From Gammaproteobacteria bacterium (lineage in GTDB: Bacteria > Pseudomonadota > Gammaproteobacteria > Acidiferrobacterales > Sulfurifustaceae), in assembly GCA_029863005.1 (NCBI GenBank), contig JAOTWF010000020.1:1-32914 (forward strand): 32,914 nt of DNA, in the 5' to 3' direction. Each line of letters starts with the position of its first letter. Position 1 is the first letter of the stretch. The notes under the pieces were generated by a model. It had not been told where the DNA came from. It searched no databases and was given only the letters and a program-made list of their open reading frames with translations. The translations under genes were made by a program, and so were the position numbers. Below are positions 1 to 7,897 of this stretch, in pieces.

Positions 1-284
1 ATGCCGGCATCGAAGGCTCGGTCGTATACCATAAGGTTGCCGAGTCCAAGGAAGTCAACTACGGCTATAACGCCCAGACCGGCGAGTACGGAGACATGTT
101 CAAGATGGGCATCCTCGACCCGACCAAGGTGGAGCGCATCGCGTTGCAGAACGCGGCTTCCGTCGCCGGTCTCATGATCACGACCGAGGCCATGGTCGCC
201 GAAATGCCGAAGGATGAATCTCCGGCTGGCGGTGGCATGGGTGGCATGGGCGGGATGGGTGGCATGGGCGGCATGGACATGTAA
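1..284 (+). CDS. groEL: Chaperonin GroEL, C-terminal end (5' truncated by window)
   Basis: This is the last 93 codons of the 60-kDa chaperonin, which folds proteins in a double-ring ATP-driven chamber in the cytoplasm with GroES. The reading frame starts at base 3. It shows the conserved equatorial-domain end: EGSVVYHKV, then [12 protein letters not shown], then the [20 protein letters not shown] segment. The protein ends in the diagnostic flexible tail of repeated Gly-Gly-Met units, finishing GGMDM and a TAA stop at 282-284. The remaining roughly 450 residues lie upstream of the window, where groES would be expected. A strong intrinsic terminator follows 32 bp after the stop, so groEL is the last gene of its operon. 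Identification is essentially certain; nothing looks broken apart from the window edge. Confidence 0.98.
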   Translation, partial: AGIEGSVVYHKVAESKEVNYGYNAQTGEYGDMFKMGILDPTKVERIALQNAASVAGLMITTEAMVAEMPKDESPAGGGMGGMGGMGGMGGMDM

Positions 285-316
285 TCGACCATTCCACTCG
301 GTTAATGCTGTCACGG

Positions 317-346
317 AAGGCCCCGGCAACGGGGCCTTTCTTTTTT
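317..346 (+). terminator. Intrinsic terminator of groEL
   Basis: A perfect 9-bp stem (AAGGCCCCG at 317-325, CGGGGCCTT at 330-338) is closed by a GCAA tetraloop. It is followed by TCTTTTTT and, after a G, TTT. It sits 32 bp after the groEL stop on the same strand. This is a textbook Rho-independent terminator and separates groEL from the next gene. Confidence 0.93.
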
Positions 347-486
347 GTTTCACAGGATGGTATAGCCCTTGCCCTAGGAGAGATTCCTCCTCTAGGCTGA
401 TCCGGTTCCGGCAGTCTCATATGCCCCGGTGTGCAACGGTTTTCGGGGCGCGGCGTTCAACGTTAACAAGTCAGGAGATCATCTCA

Positions 487-1182
487 ATGAAAATGAACAA
501 ATGGCTGATCGTGGCAGGTTGCGCATTGACGGCGCCGGCGTTGGCGATGCAGTCCACCAATGTCGAGTACTCGGCCGATTCGTACATGGAATCAGCCGAA
601 GGGGTGATGGAGGGAGCCGTTTATTCCGCCCCCGGCAAGGAACGGCGCGAATTTGTCCAGGATGGCGAGAAGATGATCATGATCATGCGCCACGACAAGA
701 AGGTCATATGGATGCTGATGCCCGAAGACAAGACGTACATGGAGATGAAGATGCCCAAAGAGGGCCGCAAGGACGATATGAGCGGCTACAAGATCGAAAC
801 GTCCACGGTCGGGCCGGAGACGGTCAATGGCGTGAAAACCACCAAGAGCAAGATGATCATGACCGGTCCCAAGGGCGACAAGCTGGGCGGATTCGGGTGG
901 AGAACGAAGGAAAACATCGTCGTCAAACTCGATGCCATCGCCGTGGACAAGAACAGCAAGGAACGATTCAAGATCGAGCTCAATAACCTCAAGGTTGGCA
1001 GGCAGAATCCCGCCATGTTCGAGATCCCGGCCGATTTCACCAAGATGGACATGGGCATGGGCGGGCTCGGCAAGATGATGATGGGTGGGCACGGCAAGGG
1101 CGATGACAAGCCGGCGCCCGAGAGCAAAAACAAGAGCAAGAGCGGATTCGGCCTCAAAGACGCCATTGATCTTCTGAAATAG
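487..1182 (+). CDS. Exported DUF4412/LolA-fold-like protein
   Basis: A 231-residue protein. The start at 487 is chosen because CAGGAG lies 13 nt upstream and the ATG opens a clean signal peptide: MKMNKW, a hydrophobic core LIVAGCALTAPALA, and cleavage after ALA near residue 20. The mature part begins with beta-rich sequence (VEYSADSYMESAEGVMEG, then VYSAPGKERREF) and resembles DUF4412 or outer-membrane lipoprotein-sorting (LolA-like) proteins. Those families fold as a half-barrel able to bind lipid or peptide. The C-terminal 45 residues are low-complexity, rich in Met, Gly and Lys, and probably disordered. It is unusually rich in methionine overall, which could reflect metal binding, but no clear motif supports that. 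It precedes the next exported gene by 11 bp, so the two are probably co-transcribed. Family call moderate; function unknown. Confidence 0.8.
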   Translation: MKMNKWLIVAGCALTAPALAMQSTNVEYSADSYMESAEGVMEGAVYSAPGKERREFVQDGEKMIMIMRHDKKVIWMLMPEDKTYMEMKMPKEGRKDDMSGYKIETSTVGPETVNGVKTTKSKMIMTGPKGDKLGGFGWRTKENIVVKLDAIAVDKNSKERFKIELNNLKVGRQNPAMFEIPADFTKMDMGMGGLGKMMMGGHGKGDDKPAPESKNKSKSGFGLKDAIDLLK

Positions 1183-1193
1183 GGGAAACCAAC

Positions 1194-2297
1194 ATGACCA
1201 CTACAGCGAAAATCTTTTTCGTGACGCTCTTGCTCGCCGGCATGGCCACGCCGGTTTTTGCCGACGGCGAGGGGATAGACTGTCACGATCCCAAGTACTT
1301 GAACATCAAGAATGCCGCGAAGAAAAATTACGCAGACATGCTGGCCCATGACAAGGCCGGGCGAACGAAAGAGGCCTTCGATGCCGCAAGAGAGTTCAAT
1401 GCCTCCTGCATGAGCAAGAACGAGCAGGAAATCGATCGCTTCAGCGCCACACGCTGGGCGATGCTCAGGAAGACGAGCCTAAAGCTGGGCGAGCAAGCCG
1501 AGAGCAAGGGAAAATTCGCCGAGGCCCACAAGTACTTTAGCGAGTACTACTACGGAATCGCCGCCGACCGGGTGGAGATGAAGATGGCGACAGCCAGGCC
1601 GGATGATTTCCAGGCCATGTCAAAGGCAGTTTATCGTTTTCGCGAAACGCGGGAGCACCTGAATCGCTTGGATATGAACGAACTGAGAAAGATCAATCCG
1701 AACGACCACGATGCCATTGCGCGCAGAGGCTATTCCCCTCACCAGTTTGGGCCAATGATGACCGAGCGTGATCCCCGTCTTAAGGCGATTGCCGGCCATC
1801 TCGACAAACTTCAAGCCATAGCGACAAAAAACGGAGAAAAATTTCTGTCTGACGAAGACAAGATATTCAACGCGCGCAAGACGTCCATGACCGCGAAGAG
1901 CGATTCCCTTGCCGAGCTGAAAAAGGCGAGAGACTGGCTTGGCCTGTTCGGGCAGGAGAAGCGGGCAAATGATCGGGCGGAAAAGCGCGGGGATACCTTG
2001 CTTGCTGATGACTCCCGGAAATCGCTTGAGCTCGCGATCTCTTATTACGAGTTCCCGAACAATCGCAAGGAAGGGAACGTCCAGAAGGTCAGGGACAAGG
2101 CGCGCCGCCTGGGAGATGCCCACCTAAAGAAGGGCGAGAAAAAGATCGCCGCCGACTATTACAACCTTGCCGGTCTCGGCGACAAGGCCGCGAAACTGGA
2201 GGAAGCCCACGAGGCGGAAAAGGAAAAGGCCGAAGTGAAGCGCCAAGACAAATTCAAGAAGGACCAGAAGTCGCTCGAAAAAGAACTCGGGCTTTAG
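1194..2297 (+). CDS. Exported charged helical protein, unknown function
   Basis: A 367-residue protein with AGGGGAAAC just upstream of its ATG. Residues 1-23 form a signal peptide (MTTTAKIFFVTLLLAGMATPVFA, with cleavage before DGEG). The mature protein is almost entirely predicted helix, with many Lys, Glu and Ala, and one Cys pair near the N-terminus (DCHD and ASCMSK). Alternating segments such as KGKFAEAHKYFSEYYYGIA and HLKKGEKKIAADYYNLAGLG look like degenerate tetratricopeptide helices. The last 40 residues (EEAHEAEKEKAEVKRQDKFK onward) are likely coiled coil. I do not recognise a named family. It lies 11 bp after the DUF4412-like gene, with another exported unknown following. A periplasmic scaffold is the most that can be inferred. 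Confidence 0.8.
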   Translation: MTTTAKIFFVTLLLAGMATPVFADGEGIDCHDPKYLNIKNAAKKNYADMLAHDKAGRTKEAFDAAREFNASCMSKNEQEIDRFSATRWAMLRKTSLKLGEQAESKGKFAEAHKYFSEYYYGIAADRVEMKMATARPDDFQAMSKAVYRFRETREHLNRLDMNELRKINPNDHDAIARRGYSPHQFGPMMTERDPRLKAIAGHLDKLQAIATKNGEKFLSDEDKIFNARKTSMTAKSDSLAELKKARDWLGLFGQEKRANDRAEKRGDTLLADDSRKSLELAISYYEFPNNRKEGNVQKVRDKARRLGDAHLKKGEKKIAADYYNLAGLGDKAAKLEEAHEAEKEKAEVKRQDKFKKDQKSLEKELGL

Positions 2298-2361
2298 CCG
2301 AAAGTACCATCGTTATGAATCTGTTCGCTGCGGTGGTTGCGTAACGGGGGAGACGAAAGCC

Positions 2362-3438
2362 ATGTCTATAAAGAAACAGAAATGGCTTGTTGGGTCCGTG
2401 ATGTGGCTGTTCAGCCTGGCCGCCGGCGGTGCCGGCGAGCTGGTGGACGGTTATCATCTGATGCCAGCTTCCGCAGTCGTAAAAGTGGGCGCAACGGCAA
2501 AGCTGGACCTTGTTTACTGCATTGTGAAATCCAGCGCTTCAAGAACGAATCCAAAAGGTCAATCCAGCGACAAACCGAGGGGGAAGTACTATGGGGAAAA
2601 CGTATCGGACGATGAACTGGCGCCTTTGAGAGAAAAATATCGCGGAGAGGAAATCCCTGACGATGATCTGGCGCCATTGCCGGTGATGAAGCTGGTATGC
2701 GAAGGTGATGAGGGCTATGGGGATGAGCTGGCGCCGCTGGTGCCACTTGAAGTGCAGTGGCGGGTGATCGACGGCCAGGGCCGCGTAAGTGGGGACAATA
2801 AAGGCGCCACCTATCACGCGCCGGCGTCCAGGCCGAAGCCGAACCAGGCGACGGTGGCGGTGACGTTCAAATACCCACTGACTACCGGTGGAAAAAACTA
2901 CCCCAAGGCAAAGCAGACACTGCTGTCCCGCATCACGATTCTGGACGAGGTCAAAACCTACACCGGCACGTTCTCTATGTCCGATGTGAGTGTGTTTTCG
3001 GAATATACGACAAATCTGACGGGCAATATCCGCTGGGAATTCGACGACTACTACGAGGAAGGAGCCTGGCGCGAGTATACAGGTAGCGGCACCGCCGCCT
3101 TGCGCATTAGTCGCAAAGGCTGTGGCACGCCCGCGGAATTCTCCAACGTTCCGGTGGAAGGCCGGCTCAAGGTATTTGACGACAAAAAATATGAATTCCT
3201 GATAAACCTCGTCGGCGACGCCGAGCAAACGAGAGCCTGCCGCCGTGGGGATGCCCAATGGGTGGAGACGTACTTTTCCGGGGGTCATGCCATGAATCAA
3301 GGGGATCCTTGCGCCCTGAAGGAGTTTTATCCGCAGTACGCCGATGTGACGGACCTCAGCCTAAACCGCAAGGGAGGTTGCGCGCACAACGTTCGGAATC
3401 AATACCAGGAAGGATGGTCGTTCAAGGCGGTGGAATAG
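2362..3438 (+). CDS. Exported protein of unknown function with short tandem repeats
   Basis: A 358-residue protein. The ATG follows GGGGGAGACG about 10 nt upstream. A signal peptide is likely (KKQKWLVGSVMWLFSLAAGG, cleavage around residues 24-25). Residues 76-126 contain three copies of an acidic D/G-D/E-x-LAPL motif. Residues 134-165 (QWRVIDGQGRVSG, then ATYHAPASRPKPNQATVAVT) resemble a bacterial Ig-like domain of the kind whose strands read W-x-V-x-G-x-G and TYxAP. The C-terminal half has six Cys (KGCGTP, RACRRG, GDPCALKEF, GGCAHN and others), consistent with disulfides in the periplasm. I recognise no named family and assign no function. It is the third exported gene in a row and converges on the aldo/keto reductase, with 85 bp between them. 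Confidence 0.75.
   Translation: MSIKKQKWLVGSVMWLFSLAAGGAGELVDGYHLMPASAVVKVGATAKLDLVYCIVKSSASRTNPKGQSSDKPRGKYYGENVSDDELAPLREKYRGEEIPDDDLAPLPVMKLVCEGDEGYGDELAPLVPLEVQWRVIDGQGRVSGDNKGATYHAPASRPKPNQATVAVTFKYPLTTGGKNYPKAKQTLLSRITILDEVKTYTGTFSMSDVSVFSEYTTNLTGNIRWEFDDYYEEGAWREYTGSGTAALRISRKGCGTPAEFSNVPVEGRLKVFDDKKYEFLINLVGDAEQTRACRRGDAQWVETYFSGGHAMNQGDPCALKEFYPQYADVTDLSLNRKGGCAHNVRNQYQEGWSFKAVE
2587..2739 (+). repeat. Three short in-frame repeats (DDxLAPL motif)
   Basis: Within the preceding gene, residues 76-92 and 93-109 are adjacent 17-residue units of the pattern Y-x-G-E-x-x-x-D-D-x-LAPL. A third partial copy, GDELAPL, lies at residues 120-126. At DNA level the core GAYGARCTGGCGCC is shared (2611, 2662 and 2722 onward) with third-position differences, so the copies have diverged rather than arisen recently. 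Seen directly; their role is unknown. Confidence 0.75.
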
Positions 3439-3523
3439 CGCCGCCGGGTGGAAGCCCCGATTATCTCCGCCTGCGGCGGCGCGATTGGTGCTACGACCGC
3501 AGTCGAGAGACTCCCAAGGCTAA

Positions 3524-4450
3524 TTACAAACCCGCGATGTAGCCAATCATGCGCTCACGCATCGTCGCTTCGGGCAGCCGGCCTTGGCCTGCGCCCATAT
3601 TGTCGAGCATGTGCTTGACCTTGCTGGTCGCGGGAATCGCGCAGGTGACGGCCGGGTGCGAGACGGCGAATTTCAAGAAGAACTGTCCCCAGCTGGCACA
3701 GTCGAATTCCTTCGCCCATTCCGGCAGCGGTTTACCCTGAACCTTGCCGAACAGGCCGCCGCGCTGGAACGGCCGGTTGACCAGCACCGCCACGCCGCGC
3801 TCGGCCGCAAGCGGCAGCAGTTGCTTCTCCGCCTCGCGTTCCTCGAGGTTGTAGGTAAGCTGCACGAAATCAAAACGCTCCTTTTTCAACGCACGCTCCA
3901 GCTCGTCGTGCTCACGCCCATGCGAGGTGGTGATGCCGATGTAGCGAATCTTGCCCTGCGTCTTCCACGCTTTCAGTGTCTCGATGTGCACCTGCCAGTC
4001 GCGCAGGTTGTGGATCTGCATGAGATCGAAGCGGGGAATGCCCCAGAGCGCGCGTGAGTTCTCCATCTGCTCGATACCGGCCTGCCGGCCATCGATCCAG
4101 ACTTTGGTGGCGGCAAACAACGCGCTGCGCCGGGTGGTCTTGAGCAACTCACCGATCACCTGCTCTGCTGCTCCATACATGGGCGACGAATCGATCAATG
4201 TGCCGCCCTGGTCGAAGAAGGCTTGCAGTACCTCGCTTAGCGCACCTCGCTGTTCTCCATCCAGCCGCACATCGAAGGTCCGTGATGTGCCCATGCCAAT
4301 GACCGGCAAGCGCTTGCCACTCGAGGGGATCGGCTTGGTGATGACCTCGGCCGCCGCGCGCGCGCCGGCAGGTAGCAGCGGCAGCGCCGCTGCGGCCAGA
4401 GTTGCCTTGAGAAACAACCGTCGGGACACTCGATCAATCTGGTCGTTCAT
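3524..4450 (-). CDS. Tat-exported aldo/keto reductase
   Basis: A 308-residue NAD(P)H-dependent oxidoreductase of the aldo/keto reductase (TIM barrel) superfamily. The N-terminus carries a twin-arginine signal, SRRLFLK at residues 9-15, then a hydrophobic stretch and AGARA cleavage near residue 32. This suggests export to the periplasm in folded form. The catalytic tetrad is present: D87 in LIDSSPMYG, Y92, K116 in ATKVW, and H147 in MQIHNL. The cofactor end has CAIPATSKVKHM near residues 273-284. At about 276 residues after cleavage it is near family size. It is read after the MFS gene, which ends 30 bp upstream on the same strand, so the two are probably an operon. The substrate cannot be told from sequence. 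The exported location of an enzyme needing a nicotinamide cofactor is notable. Confidence 0.9.
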   Translation of the reverse strand: MNDQIDRVSRRLFLKATLAAAALPLLPAGARAAAEVITKPIPSSGKRLPVIGMGTSRTFDVRLDGEQRGALSEVLQAFFDQGGTLIDSSPMYGAAEQVIGELLKTTRRSALFAATKVWIDGRQAGIEQMENSRALWGIPRFDLMQIHNLRDWQVHIETLKAWKTQGKIRYIGITTSHGREHDELERALKKERFDFVQLTYNLEEREAEKQLLPLAAERGVAVLVNRPFQRGGLFGKVQGKPLPEWAKEFDCASWGQFFLKFAVSHPAVTCAIPATSKVKHMLDNMGAGQGRLPEATMRERMIGYIAGL

Positions 4451-4480
4451 GGTTTCCTCGCTTGCGCCGCGATCGGCGCG

Positions 4481-5788
4481 CTATGGACGGGCGGCCAGAG
4501 CCTCCTGGCGCCGGCCAATCTTAAAGGCCACCCACGCCCAGGCGAGCGCGAGCGGTACGGCAATGAAGGCGATGGCGCCAAGACCGAGGCCAAGTGCACG
4601 CAGGCCGGCATACGCCCAGGCACTCACCGCATCGCCACCGCGGTAGACCACCGTGTCGATAAAATTCTTGGCCTTGTATTTTTCCTCGCGTGCGAGCACC
4701 ACATACAGCATCTCGCGCGCCGGGCGCGTAATGGCGTATTCACCGGCGCGGCGCAATACCTGCACCACGACAAGCACCGCCAGTACCGGCGCCATGCCGA
4801 GCGCAGTAAAGCCCGCCGCCAGCAGTAGCGGAATCAGCGCGAGCGTCCCGCCCACACCAAGCACGCGCACGATGCGGGCGGTGAGGAATACCTGCAGCAA
4901 GATAGTCAGTGAATTTACCGCGAGATCGATGGCCGCAAACACGGCCGTGCGCTCGGCGGAACTCACGAAACTGTCGCGCACGATCTGCGCCTGCTGGAAG
5001 TAAATAAAAGTCGAGAGTGTCGTAAACAGCAGCATCAACAGGCAAATGCCAAGCAAATAGGGCGAGCGTGCCGCGAGTCGAATGCCAGCGAGGATCCCTC
5101 CACCCATCGCCCGCTCCTCGCTCGCCGCCTGCTCAGATTGCGCGGCGGGCACCTGCTTGCGCCATGCGATCAGCCGGTGAATGCAGAGTACCGCCACCGC
5201 CAGAAATGCCGCCGAAACCAGCAGCAGGTTGTTGGTGCCGAGCGGCACGGCCAGCACCGCGGTCAGCGCCGGACCGGCGAGCGCGCCGGTCGTGCCGCCG
5301 GCGGCGATGAAACCGAACAGCCGCCGTGCTTGCGGGTTGCTGTACAGATCGGCCATGAAACTCCAGAACACCGACACCACGAACAGGTTGTAGACGCTTG
5401 CCCAAATGAAAAACGCACGCGCCACCCAGGCGCCGGGGTCGCCCGCCTCGAACAGCGCATGAAACAACAACAAGTTGGCAATGAAAAAATAATAGACGTA
5501 GGGCAGGAAACGCCGGCGTGGGAAGCGCGAGGTCACCCAACCATAGAGCGGCATGGCTGCGAGCATGGCGACAAACGTGGCGGTGAAGAGCCACTGCAAC
5601 TGCTGCACGCCTCCGGCAATGCCCATGGCATCGCGCACCGGGCGTAAAATGTAATAGCCGCACAGCAAGGCGAAGAAATAGGCGAACGACCAGCACAGCG
5701 CGCGCCACTCGCCGGCCTCGACGCTCACCAGGTGTGTGAGCCAACGCTGCAGCGGCGGTGGAGAGCGAGGAAGTTGCGAACTCGGCAT
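4481..5788 (-). CDS. MFS transporter, ATP/ADP-translocase-like family
   Basis: A 435-residue polytopic inner-membrane protein with about 12 hydrophobic segments. The start at 5788 is chosen because GGGAG lies 6 nt upstream; a longer ORF to 5866 has no such site and adds Arg/Cys-rich sequence. The first membrane segment (FAYFFALLCGYYILRPVRDA) with the Y-x-x-RPVRD motif is characteristic of the NTP/NDP-exchange-transporter-like branch of the major facilitator superfamily (COG3202). In free-living bacteria members of this branch have no settled substrate. A second conserved patch, REMLYVVLAREEKYKAKNF followed by DTVVYRGGDAV, lies in the C-terminal half and fits the same family. It probably forms a two-gene unit with the exported aldo/keto reductase. 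Family confident; transport substrate unknown. Confidence 0.88.
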   Translation of the reverse strand: MPSSQLPRSPPPLQRWLTHLVSVEAGEWRALCWSFAYFFALLCGYYILRPVRDAMGIAGGVQQLQWLFTATFVAMLAAMPLYGWVTSRFPRRRFLPYVYYFFIANLLLFHALFEAGDPGAWVARAFFIWASVYNLFVVSVFWSFMADLYSNPQARRLFGFIAAGGTTGALAGPALTAVLAVPLGTNNLLLVSAAFLAVAVLCIHRLIAWRKQVPAAQSEQAASEERAMGGGILAGIRLAARSPYLLGICLLMLLFTTLSTFIYFQQAQIVRDSFVSSAERTAVFAAIDLAVNSLTILLQVFLTARIVRVLGVGGTLALIPLLLAAGFTALGMAPVLAVLVVVQVLRRAGEYAITRPAREMLYVVLAREEKYKAKNFIDTVVYRGGDAVSAWAYAGLRALGLGLGAIAFIAVPLALAWAWVAFKIGRRQEALAARP

Positions 5789-5901
5789 AGGCGGCTCCCG
5801 GGACTGGCGCCATTGTAGCGGGTCACATGCCGCACGGCAGCAGCGTGTCCGACCGCGCAGCGACACGACGACTTACCGGCATGCTCGACGAGAAGATCAT
5901 C

Positions 5902-5932
5902 GCCATCGCTCGCCACCGGGGCGGGCAATGGC
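5902..5932 (-). terminator. Possible hairpin terminator after the O-methyltransferase
   Basis: A 13-bp stem with one wobble and one mismatch (arms 5902-5914 and 5920-5932) lies 12 bp beyond the O-methyltransferase stop, in the 155-bp gap before the MFS gene. A T-run follows only when read on the plus strand (TTTT at 5933-5936), so termination of the leftward transcript is unproven. Confidence 0.35.
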
Positions 5933-5943
5933 TTTTCAGATGT

Positions 5944-6585
5944 TCACCGTTTGCGAACGAGATACACACCGTCGCGCACCGGCAGCATCACGCACTCGAC
6001 GCGCGTGTCGCGGCGCACGTGCTTGTTGAACTTGACCACGGCACGGTCGGATTCTTTCTTCGGCGCCAGCACCCGACCCGACCATAAAACATTGTCGGCC
6101 GCGATCACGCCGCCAGGTTTCAATCGCGGCAAAACCGTTTCGTAGTAATTTACGTAATTCTCTTTATCCGCATCAATGAAAACGAAATCGAATTTCGTCG
6201 CGCGCGGCAGTTTGGTTACCGATTCGAGTGCCGGGCCTAATAAGAGCTTGATTTTGTGCCCGTGGGGACTGCGTTTGATAAAAGAGCGGGCAATCTCGGC
6301 ACGTTCGGGGTTGATCTCGCAGGTGACGAGCTGCCCGTTCTTGGGCAACGCTTCGGCCATGCACAGGGCGGAATAGCCGGTGAAGGTGCCGATCTCAAGC
6401 ACGCGCCGTGCGCCAGTCAGGCGCACGAGAAAAGCCAACAGCGCCCCTTCGTGCGGCCCGATCAGCATTTGTGGAGATTCGCAGTGTCGTTGGGTATATT
6501 TTTCCAGCTCGCGCAGGAGTTTGTTACGCGGAGTACTGTGACGCAGGCAATACTCCTCGACCTTTCGGGGGATTATCGCTTTCAC
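5944..6585 (-). CDS. SAM-dependent O-methyltransferase (COG4122, catechol/caffeoyl-CoA type)
   Basis: A class I Rossmann methyltransferase. Motif I is VLEIGTFTGYSALCMAEAL, followed by the acidic loop VTCEINPE. The divalent-metal triad typical of the caffeoyl-CoA/catechol O-methyltransferase family is visible: two Asp in FVFIDADKENYVNYY and Asp-Asn in AADNVLWSG. It would methylate a hydroxyl on a small aromatic compound in the cytoplasm; the substrate is unknown. The start is uncertain. GTG at 6585 has AGGGA 8 nt upstream and gives a family-like N-terminus (KAIIPRKVEEYCLRHSTP, 213 aa). A TTG at 6627 would extend it by 14 residues and overlap the arsM stop by 10 bp, but has only a weak ribosome site. 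It follows arsM on the same strand and is probably co-transcribed with it. Confidence 0.88.
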   Translation of the reverse strand: MKAIIPRKVEEYCLRHSTPRNKLLRELEKYTQRHCESPQMLIGPHEGALLAFLVRLTGARRVLEIGTFTGYSALCMAEALPKNGQLVTCEINPERAEIARSFIKRSPHGHKIKLLLGPALESVTKLPRATKFDFVFIDADKENYVNYYETVLPRLKPGGVIAADNVLWSGRVLAPKKESDRAVVKFNKHVRRDTRVECVMLPVRDGVYLVRKR

Positions 6586-6617
6586 GTATGGGTTCCCTGG
6601 CTCCGAATGCGTTTTGT

Positions 6618-7679
6618 TCAGCAGCAAGTCCCGCTGGGTGACGCATCGTTTTCCGGGCCACGGTCGGCGCCCTTGGGCCCGCAGTCGAACAGGCCATAAT
6701 GGATGCGGGTATCACCAACGATATTGAAATGTGGCGCATAACGCGTGCGACCCAGCATGGCGGCAGTGTTGCCACAAACCGGCTGCGGCCTGCCAGTCTC
6801 GAACACATGATGATCGTCCAGCATAAAACGATGCGGCTGTTCCGGGAGGGTGCCGAGGTAATACGCCACCTGTCCGTAGTCCTCGCAGCGATCCTCAAGG
6901 TCGAGTTTGAAGGCGCGTACCGTGATTGAATAAAAGCCGATCATGCCCGCCTTTTGCTCGATCGCAGGATCAGTGAGCGCAAGTTTCGAATTGCTCACGA
7001 CTCGATAATCGAAGCATCCAACCCGGGCAAGCAGGCGCCGGAAATCCTCGATATAGAGTGCGCCGCCGAGACACTCACCCAGCAACACCGGGTCTTCGGC
7101 CAGATGTTTCGGGACCCTGCGGTCCGCTAACACGTCGGAGAAGTACAGCTCCCCGCCCGGCTTGAGTACGCGGAAGATTTCCGCAAACACGCATTCCTTG
7201 TCCGGCGAGAGATTGATGACGCAGTTGGAAACCACCACGTCGACCGAGTCGTTTTCAATGCCGAGACTTTTCAGGTCTTCGATGTAGCCCGATCGAAATT
7301 CAATGTTGGGTTTTGCATAGCCGAATTTTTCCGTGTGATAGTTCATGTGACTACGCGCGGTAACAAGCTGTTCCGGCGTCATGTCCACGCCGATCACACG
7401 CCCGTTAGGGCCGACAAGTTTCGAGAGAATAAAACAATCCCGCCCCGAACCCGATCCCAGGTCGAGCACCGTTTTGCCGGTCAATCCGGGTGGAATCGGT
7501 GAGCCGCAGCCGTAGAATTTGGCTAAGACATCGGGGTGGATGTCCTTGAGAATCTCCCGCACCGGCAATGCGAACGAATCTCCCGTGCAGCAGGCGCCGA
7601 TTTTGAGATCGCGATTGGTCTTGAGCACATGTCCATAATAATCCTGAACGCTTTCGAGCTTGTCTGTGTAGCTGGTCAT
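6618..7679 (-). CDS. arsM: Arsenite S-adenosylmethionine methyltransferase
   Basis: A 353-residue methyltransferase predicted to convert As(III) to methylated arsenicals, a detoxification route. The ATG at 7679 has AGAGGA 4 nt upstream; a longer ORF lacks such a site. The SAM motif VLDLGSGSGRDCFILSKLVG is at residues 71-90, with the acidic loop GVDMTPEQL after it. The arsenic-binding cysteines of the family are present: C30/C31 in GACCTGD, C153 in VVSNCVINLSPDK, and C203 in GECLGGALY. The C-terminal domain typical of ArsM (EDYGQVAYYLGTLPEQPHRF, then DDHHVFETG) runs from about residue 265. The protein ends in an extra Cys-Cys pair, which may also bind arsenic. No arsC, arsB or acr3 gene is nearby, so it acts here as a stand-alone gene with an O-methyltransferase after it. 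Confidence 0.92.
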   Translation of the reverse strand: MTSYTDKLESVQDYYGHVLKTNRDLKIGACCTGDSFALPVREILKDIHPDVLAKFYGCGSPIPPGLTGKTVLDLGSGSGRDCFILSKLVGPNGRVIGVDMTPEQLVTARSHMNYHTEKFGYAKPNIEFRSGYIEDLKSLGIENDSVDVVVSNCVINLSPDKECVFAEIFRVLKPGGELYFSDVLADRRVPKHLAEDPVLLGECLGGALYIEDFRRLLARVGCFDYRVVSNSKLALTDPAIEQKAGMIGFYSITVRAFKLDLEDRCEDYGQVAYYLGTLPEQPHRFMLDDHHVFETGRPQPVCGNTAAMLGRTRYAPHFNIVGDTRIHYGLFDCGPKGADRGPENDASPSGTCC

Positions 7680-7819
7680 ATTTCCTCTCTGTTCCCGGTG
7701 CGGCTGATTATCCGAGCGCTCTTTATTGGTCCGGTTTGCGCAAGCGTACCGCAAGGAACCCACCCCACGACAACACGCCGGGGAGCATTGTTTCGGCCAC
7801 ACGCGGTTTGGTACCACGC

Positions 7820-7849
7820 CTCATACTCGCCCGGGCCCAAGGTTGTCAA
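7820..7849 (-). promoter_or_regulatory. Candidate sigma-70 promoter for arsM
   Basis: On the minus strand a perfect -35 TTGACA (7844-7849) is followed after 18 nt by TATGAG (7820-7825), or after 17 nt by GTATGA. It lies about 140 nt upstream of the arsM start, in the 218-bp gap after dsrE. The -10 is imperfect. The gap holds no convincing gene. Confidence 0.4.
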
Positions 7850-7897
7850 ACTTGGCATCGTGCCTGTGGCCTCAGTCACAGTGATTTTAACCGCATT

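Noticed and set aside
373-396. Imperfect hairpin CCTAG...CTAGG upstream of the DUF4412-like gene
   Set aside because: The inner stem has mismatches, there is no T-run and no nearby promoter, so it was not called a terminator or operator.
3438-3482. Inverted repeat GCGCCGCC / GGCGGCGC between the convergent unknown gene and the aldo/keto reductase gene
   Set aside because: The loop is 29 nt and neither side has a T-tract, so a bidirectional terminator is not supported.
5827-6087. Open frame of 86 codons on the plus strand
   Set aside because: Most of it lies opposite the O-methyltransferase gene, the rest shows no recognisable motif, and the ribosome site is poor.
7860-7885. CTGTG...CACAG inverted repeat after dsrE
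   Set aside because: Only 5 bp of stem with no following T-run on the leftward transcript; too weak for a terminator.
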